Shown here: in pieces, positions 8,065 through 15,940 of the stretch
Layout of the letters: each line of letters opens with the position of its first letter
Position numbering within the stretch: the stretch's first letter is position 1
From: Candidatus Flexifilum affinis
GTDB lineage: Bacteria; Chloroflexota; Anaerolineae; Aggregatilineales; Phototrophicaceae
Direction of reading: 5' to 3'
NCBI GenBank assembly: GCA_016713325.1
Contig: JADJPJ010000078.1
Coordinates: forward strand, 1 to 15,940
Length of the DNA: 15,940 nt
Position numbers and translations under genes: made by a program
The notes under the pieces: model-generated
The model's input: the letters and a program-made list of their open reading frames with translations, nothing else
Databases searched by the model: none
What the model was told of the DNA's origin: nothing

Positions 8065-9751
8065 TTAAATCTTCTCCTCCGGGCCAGCTTTATACAATCG
8101 CCATTTTGTGCCTCGGGTGGCCCCATCGGGCCGGACCACGCCCTTGCGTCGCAATTCCTGCAGAAGGTTGGTCACAAAGTGCCGCTTCTGCCTGTCGTCC
8201 AGAGCATCGGATAGTTTGTCCATAAGAAGTTGATCGAGATCATTGCGGGTCGCTTCCCCAAACTTCTGTAGGTAAGCAACGATCATCTCCTTATAATGCG
8301 CCTTGTCGAATGCACGATTCTTAATATAAGTTGCTCTATCTCCCGTCGCTGCCGCCACCTTAGCCGACACAAAGAGGTTGGGACGGCGTCCCTCAACTAG
8401 GTGCTGTGCCTTGAGCCGCTTGAATTCTTCATCACTGATATGCCTCTGCTTTTGAACCTTGTCCAAGGCAATAACATCCATCAAATCGAGCTCACTGCGC
8501 GCCATTAGCAACTGGGTATATCTCTCGTCCAGAATGCGCCCGGTCAATCGCACACTCACCTGATTCACTTTGCTCAGATCAAAATCAGGCATGGGGAAAT
8601 TGCGCTGGCGCTGCGACATAAACATTTTCTTGATGCCGCTACCGATGGTATCAATCATGTTGAGATTACCATGGCTTCTGCCAAAAACTTGTTTCGGTAT
8701 ACGCCGGCGGCGAGTCACCCGAATCATGTCTTCCACGGTGCCAGGAATAAAAGTACCCATATTTGTGAACAGCAGCGAATCGGTTGACTCAACCAGACTG
8801 ATACGGCCACGCAGAGCGTAGTCCTGATGCGCAATGCAGTTGTGTAGCGTTTCGCGCATCACCCACGGATCGTATTGCGACACTTCCTGTGGAAACAATG
8901 TGCCGCTGGGCATGTGCCGAATGGTCAAATTGCGCACCTTCTTCAGAATGCGGTCGCTGGACAGAATCAGCGGCAGGCCAAAATGTTCATAGTCCTGCTC
9001 CACATTGGCTTCATTGCGCAGGATCCAGGTCAATTGCGCAACCGCGGGCGACAACAGATGTGCCGACTCGTCTTTGCCCAACAGCACTAGAGCAGCATGG
9101 GTAACCTTGCCGCCAATGCACACCTTGGCCTTATTCAAAAATGTAACGTCATCCCACGAGTCGATGTCGTCAGTGCGTTGCGGGTGCTTGATCCGATATT
9201 GGGTGCGTGCAAAACGCAGCGCCTCGGGATCGAGGTCAGCCAGAGTCGCGCCTTTGCACCACCTGCGCGGACCAATCGTCGTTAGTTATCTGACTGCGAA
9301 TCTTTTCGTACTCGCGCGGATTCAACGCTCCAATCGATTCGCCGTCACGTCCATAGCTGTGTCCTTTCCATGCCGTCGGCATCCCGCGTAGCGCCGCAGG
9401 AATTTCGAATATCAGAACACGCCCTTCGGGCAACAATAGCTCGTGAATCTCTTCAAACGTCAATCGGCTGCTGATATGGTCGGCGATCTGCTTTTTCAGC
9501 GCGTCGAGCGAGGGGCGATCCTGCTTATATTTGGTTCCGACAATCTGGCGCGGTGGTTTGTCGGCCACGCCGAAAATAAGCCACCCTATTTCCTGCGCTT
9601 TGAGATTGGCCTCATTGCTCAGCGCCGAAAAATATTCGCCGAGCTTCTCGATATCGAAGGATGTTTTGGCCTCTTTGAACTCTACCCATTCCGTTTCGGC
9701 CGGAAGGCGCAGAAGTTCGTCGAGCTTTTTCTGGAGTTGGGCTGGGGTCAT
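8065..9751 (-). CDS. AlbA_2 (Schlafen-type) ATPase with C-terminal winged helix, frameshifted
   Basis: About 561 residues when joined. The N-terminal AlbA_2 domain (residues 15-140) has [20 protein letters not shown] and [11 protein letters not shown]. The middle is a GHKL-type ATP-binding region (HATPase_c_4): [15 protein letters not shown] followed by [12 protein letters not shown] and [14 protein letters not shown]. The last 60 residues form a winged helix ending [11 protein letters not shown]. Such proteins are common in type I restriction operons; their role is unproved (regulator or auxiliary effector). The ATG at 9751 overlaps the stop of the preceding stub as ATGA. One frameshift near 9245 lies in an AAA that would read as AA to give [19 protein letters not shown], again a one-base homopolymer change. 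Apart from that the gene looks complete and well conserved. Confidence 0.85.
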
Positions 9752-9933
9752 GGGAATGCCTTCACGCCGATAATGATGGAACCGCCACCGAGGTTATGGA
9801 AATCATTGGCAAAGGCGCATAGGGTGTGCAGCACGCTCTCCGGATTCCAGCCAGCCTTGTACTCGATGCGCTCGCCTTCCACCGTGCGCTGGCGGAGGAG
9901 ATCGGCGAGGTTGATGGGGAGTTTGGTGTTCAT
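9748..9933 (-). pseudogene. N-terminal stub of another AlbA_2 protein
   Basis: Sixty-one residues starting [16 protein letters not shown], then [16 protein letters not shown] and GGGSIIIGV, are the first half of an AlbA_2 domain of a family different from the next gene. The frame ends abruptly (KAFP) exactly at the ATGA overlap with the full AlbA_2 gene. The ATG at 9933 overlaps the Argonaute stop (TGATG). Full members of this family continue for several hundred residues and often end in VTPQV repeats, which may be the remnants found at 7770-7830. It may still be translated by coupling, but alone it is too short for an AlbA_2 fold. Confidence 0.7.
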
Positions 9934-11408
9934 CACATGAAGAACCGGAATTGGTATGGCGCAGTACCCAAGCCGCGCATACGCTTTACCACTCTCGCGA
10001 GTACCTTCGCGTACCCGATAGTCACGGGAAGAGGGTCATACAGGGCGTCGTTGTTCCAGTCCATCTTCGAGAGTGCAAGGATAGCGCGTGCAGTCTCGTC
10101 CCAAGGCCCATGGCCAGCATGTCGTACCAAGCGCACTGGCCGAGGGGTGCTTCGCCCCCTGGAAATATGCCCCGCGTTCGCTTATACCGCGTACATCACC
10201 ATGTAACCACAGTAATGATTCACGTGGACCTAGGCCAATGAGAGTGCCGCGCGAGACCGGGAAGGCGGTGGCTTTGCCCTTATTGGTACCAGTACCAGAA
10301 TCATTGTCGACCCGAATACCGCGCCATCCCACATCTTCAACAATTTGAACCAAGTCGACCGTCTCACACAGGTGAAGGGCTTCCATACAACCGTCAATCT
10401 CGTCTAGTTTGAACTCAGTGGTCTTGTGCACCATCACGCGGCGAGGCGAGCGACCCGCATGCCTCCGGCGATACAAATCCATGGAGCGCGTCATGACGCG
10501 GAACATCTCTGTACGCGAGAGAAACGGGTTTTCGCGCTGAACTTCAACCTCATGAGCATCGTAAGCGACGAACTCCAGACCTGAACCCTCAGCGTCGAAG
10601 ACTTGGCTACAGCAGGTCACAAAGCGCGGACGTCCCGAATCAGGCGGACGGACGGCGTAGGAGATACCTATGTAGGCTGTCTCTGGATCGACCTCAGCCA
10701 GTTTCACGGCACCCTCCGGCTTTTGTGCAAAGCGCCAACCCAATACGCCACATAACGCTGGCGCGATGTGGGGTAGGCAAAAGCCCTGTCTTCACGCACC
10801 AACTGTACGGGGAGCCGACGTGCAGCAGTGGCGGCCTTCAGGTGGTCATGCAGATCGAAATCCTCACCCGGCCCTCCTGCGTAGCCAGGCATCCAACGCT
10901 GAGGGATGTAGATAAACAGCACATCGAATTTAGCACGATTAGCCTCAAGGCCTTGGATCGCGCGGATTAGGCGGTCAGCTAGTACAATGTGCGGAGTTGG
11001 GGATGCATTAAACTCGGCATCAAGCTCTGTGTCGAGCTCCATGTGACAACCTGCCCCAGCACCCCGCATATGCAGACCAAAGACGCTATGAAATCCCGGC
11101 CACTCGGGAAGATAGTCCACACGTTCGGTCGCCTTGGCTACCGAGTTGAGTTCTTTCATGAAACCGTAAAGATGGCGGCTCTCACCAGTAGGGGCAATTG
11201 TGGCGACCCGGATAGGATCTGGCACCAGGCCGCTTGAATGCGGGCCGAATCGCAGTAGCCCACGCAGTGGACGAATATCCTGGTCCGAGTTCCGGTCCGG
11301 GTGAAGGCCAGCTTGGCTCAGGTAGCCAAATGTGCGGGAAATTCCGCTACCATACCCCAGCCCTCCTGAGAAACCTGCGATGCGAGAAAGACTGAAGACC
11401 GCTCTCAC
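9933..11408 (-). CDS. Short prokaryotic Argonaute (MID-PIWI), frameshifted
   Basis: Joined, the gene encodes about 490 residues, the length of short Argonautes that have only MID and PIWI domains. The MID domain contains [12 protein letters not shown] and [20 protein letters not shown] (about 160-205), the guide 5'-end pocket region. The PIWI domain starts at [14 protein letters not shown] (about 242) and ends in a hydrophobic C terminus, YQFRFFM, as in other Argonautes. The first catalytic Asp is replaced (YIGISYA) and the usual HRDG motif reads VHKTTE, so it should not cut targets; it would sense guide-target duplexes and activate the SIR2-APAZ partner. GTG at 11408 is chosen because it overlaps the SIR2-APAZ stop (GTGA). 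Frame changes lie near 10722 (GGG for GGGG) and 10146 (CCCC for CCC, restoring [20 protein letters not shown]). Identity is secure from the combination with SIR2-APAZ. Confidence 0.88.
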
Positions 11409-13089
11409 TCGTCTCCGACCTCTAACGCGCGCAGATTGCCTCCGCTATCGGCAAGTAGATCCGCCCAAAAGACGATGGAGATCGTTAAGTTGCTTGTCGT
11501 AACGCTTGACCACTCGTTCACGGGCGAAACTCAGTGGCTGCCGCCTTGTTCGTCAGTAATGCCGTCGAAGACGGTTCGAGGTCGACCAGAAGCCATAGGC
11601 GTTCATCTGCCCAATCGAGGCGTGTGCTGACTCCTTCCCGCCAATACAGCTCGTGAGAGCCGTTGACCGCGCCGTTAAGCGGTCCTACTAGGCGCCGTAG
11701 TGGTGCCCAGACAGTTTCCTTTGGATCCGATGGTGCAAGTAAATCCGTACTTCGTCGATGAATAACGTCTAGCCCATGGTGGCGCATGATCGCACGTATC
11801 AGCGCACTACGTAGCAAGCCGCGCTCGCCGGAATCATAGCGCAGGCGCTTAGTGTCAATGGTGTGCAGGTCAAAATCAGTGATTTTGTAACTGCTCAAGG
11901 CTGTGCGCACGTCAGCATCGGCTCCAAAAGCCAACACACCGGCTCGCGTACGAGCAACGAGTATATCGACATTGGCTTTCTTGACAGCTTCACGTACCTC
12001 TGCGTAGCCACCGATCTGGCATACTACGCGCCGGCATACGGTAGGCATCTGAACCACCGGTAAGGCGTTGAGACGCACTACCGGCCAACCGCGGCTTCCT
12101 CCTGGTTGAGGAGCGTCACTCCAGCGACGACGTTCGGCAGCGAAAGCGTCGAGTATTGCAGTATCGATGCCTTTTACCAAACGCAACAGATCACGCATTA
12201 GCTCGTCGAAATTTTGTACCCTTATCAATGCTGACCCCATTCCGGTCTGTTTCGCACGTACCAGCAATTGCTTAACTCGCCAAGCAGGCGGCGCGCCTTC
12301 TCCACGATGTAGCCAAAATAGCCCCTTGGGTAAGCATCACCTGTTCCAGCACCTCCTCAAGCGCCTCCATAATGGAGTCGTCGCGGCCGCTATAGCCAAC
12401 CACTATGAGGCCGAAGCGTCGACATGAATTGACCAGAAGTTGCCTCAAACGCTCGTCCTGGTGGCGCAGTTCGTCGCTGGTATTCTTGAGTCGACGAGAT
12501 CGAAAATCTCCATGCAGTTTTACTTCAATCGGCCACCTACCTTCACCAATGCATTGAACAGCCAAATCCGGCGCGTCGAGATGCACAGTCGTGAGCGGCC
12601 CTGAGCCGTCATAGACCTTGGTACAAGCATCCGCCACCAGCGGATCAAAGCTGGTAGTCCACACCAATCGCGTTGCCGCGCTCGCATCAGCGTAGCAAGT
12701 GCCAGATGTCCGCAGGACAACCTTGCCCCAGCCATCTTCCGGAGTCTATGCAGGACCGTCTATCCGCCGCGGCCGGATAGACCGCCTCAAAGAGTGTGGC
12801 ATATTCATCGACAGAACCCGATGCCGGAAAAGTCCCGATGAATCAATATGGGCCTGTAATCAGGCAGTTCGATCGCCGGACTTGACAGATTAGCCACCGC
12901 CTGGGGCGAAGCTCGTCGTTGGCTGATGAACAGCTGTTGCTTAAACTCCCATATCATATCCCCGGCAGTTGGGATTCCTGCAGAAGCCGACGCACCGGCG
13001 CCGAGCAGCCACATGAGATTTCCCGCCCGTAAGGAGAAGCGTCAAAAATCATCAGCTTCTATTTCGGGTACGTTGTTTTCGTTATCCAT
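11405..13089 (-). CDS. SIR2-APAZ NADase effector of a short-Argonaute (SPARSA) system, frameshifted
   Basis: About 560 residues when joined. N-terminal SIR2 domain: NAD-binding MWLLGAGASASAGIPTAGD (from residue 26), LVWTTSFDPLVADAC (about 142-156), KLHGDF with the likely catalytic His (about 192), and IVVGYSGRDDSIM (about 230). The C-terminal half is the APAZ domain (GWPVVRLNALPVVQ, VCRRVVCQIGGYAEVREAV, RLDWADERLWLL), the Argonaute-binding part. In the known system guide-directed target recognition by the Ago turns on NAD+ cleavage and kills or stalls the cell. The ATG at 13089 lies 7 bp after hsdS, but an in-frame TGA follows at codon 16 (13042-13044); otherwise translation could begin at the ATG at 13014. 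Frame changes: several between 12870 and 12650, one near 12322, and three near the 3' end (11565-11460). The end RALEVGDE gives a stop overlapping the Ago GTG. The usual TTNFD reads TTSFD here. Confidence 0.88.
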
Positions 13090-13096
13090 AAACGAC

Positions 13097-14140
13097 TCAA
13101 CTTGGTTTTACACCGAGGTCAGGATGTTCAGGAACGCGCACGTGGCCGGTCAGCAGGTCGTGCATGAGACCGTGTTTTTGTTGGCGGAGCTTAGAAATAT
13201 GTTCCTCCTCCGTTTCGATTCTGCGCGAGCATTGCAGGTAACGGCCGAGAATCTGATGTTGTTCCTCTATCGGTGGACTGGAAGTTTGAGATTCCGCAGT
13301 GTGGTAGACTGAATCGCCTCCATTACAGCCCTCCTGTGAATGGCGAAAGAACCAGTCCTTTACCCATCGAGCTGCATTGAGCTGCCAGCAGACAAGTTCA
13401 GGAAGGATACGCTCTGTCTCAAAAGTCATGGTCCACAGATGTTTGGATGACAGTGCCTCAGTGAGGTTCTTTGGCGCCACACAGCATCGGCCCACCGTGC
13501 CCATGATAGTAATGATCACATCCCGCGGAAAAACCGAATAGCGAATTGGGGCGGAGGTGGCCGTCAGAGGTGACGCCGCGGGTGAACAGGTCGTGCATCA
13601 GCCCCGCCTTGATCTGCTGATGCTTTGCAATCAGTGCCTCGGCCTGCTCAATCGCTTCGTCCAGTGTTGAGAGGATTTCGGCGATGCGGCGTTGCTCGGC
13701 TTCCAGTTCAGGCACTTCAACCTGATAACGTTGTAGCTCGCCGCGAGTAATGTGCTTCATCGTCGAGCCTTGAGAACCTGACGAGATGCTCTCCATGTTC
13801 TGCTCAAGAACATACTTCAGGAAACACTTTGTTCGTTCCGTTCTGGGTACGACCTAAACAAGTGTTGGTTGAGCGCGCCATCGCCATTTTGCCAGATAAC
13901 GGCTTTAAGTGTTGCGCTCCACGAGAAGATGAGGTCACCAGTCGTTACTGCATTATGAGGAATAAGTGGCCCATTGTAGAAATCCGTTGGCGCAGATGGG
14001 TTGTTGATTTGTTCTATCCGAATGATGGGAAGCCCTTCTTCACCCCAATGGCTAGGATTGAAGGCCGCGCCGTTGTAATAATCCGCCAACGATAGAAGGT
14101 TACTACGCTTCCAAGCAGGGGCTAGGGACGATTCACTCAT
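13097..14140 (-). CDS. hsdS: Type I restriction specificity subunit S, shortened and frameshifted
   Basis: This is the DNA-recognition subunit. TRD1 (from MSESSLAPAWKRSNLLSLAD to GSTMKHITRGELQRYQV) is followed by the first conserved helix (EQRRIAEILSTLDEAIEQAE to GLMHDLFTRGV). The second TRD is represented only by its later part, DVIITIMGTVGRCCVAP to QEG, then by the second conserved helix (EEQHQILGRYLQ to GLMHDLLTGHVRV). The total is about 347 codons, short for HsdS (usually 400 or more); about 80-100 residues of TRD2 appear to be missing near 13535. The ATG at 14140 overlaps the hsdM stop by 8 nt. Frameshifts: near 13850 (AGGTCG for AGGGTCG restores LFRVVP), near 13530, and a compensating pair near 13330 and 13275. 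Half-sized specificity subunits can dimerise, so partial function is conceivable. Confidence 0.87.
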
Positions 14141-15940
14141 ACCCTAACTCCACCAAAAACCCCCTCAACTTCGCCGCCGCCTCACCCCGCTTGGCCTCGA
14201 TCTGTTTCGCCGTGACGGCGTACTTGCCGTGCAGATTCTCCAGCGCAGCAATGCAGGCGCGCTGGTCGGCGCGCAGGTAACCTTCATAGGTTTGCACCAG
14301 CAGGCGGTGCAGGCGTTCCAGGATCACGCCTTTGGCTTCATCAATGCTGATCTTCGCACGGGCGGCTTCCACTAATTCTTCCTGCTTCTTTTCAGTGGCG
14401 CGCAGCTCGGCCTTGAGTTGTTTGGCTTCGTCTTCCAGTATCTTATGGCGGCCGAGGCGTTTTCGATCTCGTCGGCCTCGTGCAGGTAAGTGGTCAATTC
14501 GCACTTATCGCCTTCTTTCTTGGCGAGCTTGGCGCTGGCTTTGAGTTCTTTCAGTTTGGCCTTGAGATCTTTGACCTCGTCGCCGGGCAGCACGCCGCTG
14601 CCATCGCTGTCTTCATAGTCTTCTTCATCGGCGGCGGCGAACAGGGCGACGAGTTCAGCGATGCGCAGGCGCTTCTGTTCCATCTCGGCCAGCAGCTCCG
14701 GAAACTGGCTTGCAGGATGTCGGCGTCGGGGATCAGTTCCGACCCCACAGCCACTGGCGGCGATGGATTTGAGGTCGGCCTTCAGATCCTCCATGTAGCG
14801 GGCGAAGGCGCCGCGGACCTGGTGGTTGGTAAGCAGAGTGTTGCCGGCGAAGGCTTGCTCGATGCTGGCGAGCAGCGCACGGCGCAGTTCATAAACGATG
14901 CCTTTCTGGCCGTTGCTGGGGCAGGGCTTTGACGAGCGGCAGGTTGTTGCCCACCAGTTTCCAGGGTTTGGAGAAAGTTGCTTTGGGCTGTTGCTACGCC
15001 GGGATCGGTTTTGACGATTTCCGCGATGGCACGACGGTCAGTGATTTCGGGGGAGAAGTCGGCGCAAGGAATCCGATTGCGACCTCGGTTGTAGGGCTGG
15101 ATAGCGCAGCATAGTGGAGCCGCTTCGCGGACTTGTTGGGTTACGCCCTTTGGGCTCGTGTGTCCTTTAGGTAAACCCAAACCCTACATCTTGCGAGGGC
15201 GGACGAAGCAGCGCTCGCGCAGGCCGGAGTAATTTTTCCAGTAGTGGGCCAGCGCGTCGATTTCCGCCATGGGTACGCCGCCGTGCAGATGCGCGCGCAC
15301 GTCGTGCGGTTCGGGCGGTGGGGCGTTGTCGACGTAGCGGCGGATGTTGCAGTTGTAGTCTTCGGTGGCGATCTCAGTTACCGGCACGCGGCGGGCGTAG
15401 GCCGGCACATCCGGTCCGCCCTGGCTGAGGCTGCGGTAGACGTGGACCATTTTAGAGATGTCTTCCGGGCGCAAGAAGTTTTGCGCCTTACCTTCGCGGT
15501 ATTCGCGGTCGGCATTGATGAAGAGGATGTGCTTGCGAACTTGTGCGCCCTGCTTGTTCATCACCAGGACGCAGGCCGGAATACCGGTGCCGTAGAACAG
15601 CCCGGCGGGCAGGCCTATCACTGCTTCCAGCCAGCCGCGTTCGATGAAGTGCTTGCGCCGCCTCTTCGCCGCCGCGGAACAGCACGCCGTGGGGCGATGA
15701 CGTGGCTGATCTTTGCCGTCGGCCTTGAGCACGGCGAGCATAAGTGCTGCACGGACACATCAGGGTCGGCCTTCTTCCCCTTCGGGCATCCACACGGCGA
15801 AGCGGCCGGGGTATTCGATGTCCTTTTTGATGTAGTTCTGGCTGAAGGGCGGATTGGCGAGCACGCGGTCATAGCGTTTCAGCTCCGTCGTCTCGGCCTT
15901 GTGCTGCGGGCGGCGCAAGGTGTCCTCCTGGCGGATGTCG
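14133..15940 (-). pseudogene. hsdM: Type I restriction DNA methyltransferase subunit M, partial and interrupted
   Basis: The adenine-N6 methyltransferase subunit enters from beyond the window's right edge. The catalytic motif IV NPPF is encoded at 15844-15855, followed by ERGWLEAVIGLPAGLFYGTG and IPACVLVMNKQG (motif VI-VIII region). The C-terminal half is helical: ITDRRAIAEIVKTDPG, VYELRRALLASIEQAFAGN, then Lys/Glu-rich coiled-coil segments ending RGFLVELGYE. A 99-bp palindromic insertion at 15090-15188 brings an in-frame TAG (15184-15186) between CFVRPRK and DFSPEI; as 99 is a multiple of three, the frame is kept around it. Further frameshifts lie near 15770, 15680, 14955, 14905, 14745-14710 and 14455. 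The S-adenosylmethionine motif I lies outside the window. Methylation activity must be doubted if the insertion is real. Confidence 0.88.
15090..15188. repeat. 99-bp palindromic (MITE/REP-like) insertion inside hsdM
   Basis: The segment starts TGTAGGG and ends CCCTACA, a 7-base terminal inverted repeat extended imperfectly by TGG and CCA-type matches. It contains internal small hairpins CCGCTTCGCGG (about 15120-15130) and GCCCTTTGGGC (about 15146-15156), and the phrase TTGTTGGGTTACGCC. This resembles the GTAGGGTGGGTTA...GTAACCCAACA palindromic repeats scattered between genes in many proteobacteria. It has no coding capacity. Removing it joins the two halves of HsdM in frame. Confidence 0.65.

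Noticed and set aside
10088..11237. Plus-strand open frames over the Argonaute gene
   Set aside because: They are antisense to conserved MID and PIWI sequence and have no recognisable domain.
9933..11408. Argonaute as an active DNA-guided nuclease
   Set aside because: At least two of the catalytic tetrad positions are replaced in the visible PIWI motifs and the protein lacks PAZ and N domains.

Overview
The window looks like a stretch of an accessory defence island from a fairly GC-rich proteobacterium. Beta- or gammaproteobacterial is my best guess, from the flavour of the type I restriction, argonaute and integrase proteins; nothing in the window fixes a species. No rRNA, tRNA or CRISPR array is visible. 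Every gene I recognise is read from the minus strand, so gene order below runs from high to low coordinates.

From 15940 down to 2691 there is one defence gene cluster: hsdM (5' end outside the window), hsdS, SIR2-APAZ, short prokaryotic Argonaute, a stub of an AlbA_2 protein, a full AlbA_2/ATPase/winged-helix protein, a stub of an HsdR, a wHTH-nucleotidyltransferase (MNT) plus HEPN pair, hsdR, and a SprT/YgjP-like metallopeptidase. Many junctions are a few bases or an overlap (hsdM/hsdS 8 nt, hsdS to SIR2-APAZ 7 nt, SIR2-APAZ/Ago GTGA, Ago/AlbA_2 stub 1 nt, stub/AlbA_2 ATGA, MNT/HEPN 29 nt, HEPN to hsdR 4 nt, hsdR/SprT ATGA), so the cluster is built as one or two coupled operons. The SIR2-APAZ plus short Ago pair is the SPARSA type of abortive-infection system, in which a guide-loaded, catalytically inactive Ago triggers NAD+ depletion. 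Here it sits between hsdS and hsdR. A second promoter with paired operators (7707-7751) precedes the MNT gene.

From 487 to 2643 lies a 2157-bp element bounded by 19-bp inverted repeats (one mismatch) that each contain a short palindrome. It carries a tyrosine recombinase (broken in three places) and a 125-aa basic protein whose start codon lies inside a third copy of the same repeat. It ends 47 bp beyond the metallopeptidase stop codon. The first 486 bases are AT-rich and hold no convincing gene.

A strong caution applies to the whole window. Nearly every gene has one or more frameshifts while its protein sequence stays well conserved on both sides. Several breaks are repaired by changing the length of a short homopolymer by one base (for example GG to GGG), which points to indel sequencing errors more than to ancient decay. 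A few lesions cannot be explained that way: a 99-bp palindromic insertion with a stop codon in hsdM, a missing part of the second target-recognition domain in hsdS, the AlbA_2 and HsdR stubs, and a Ser in place of the expected catalytic Asn in the SIR2 domain.
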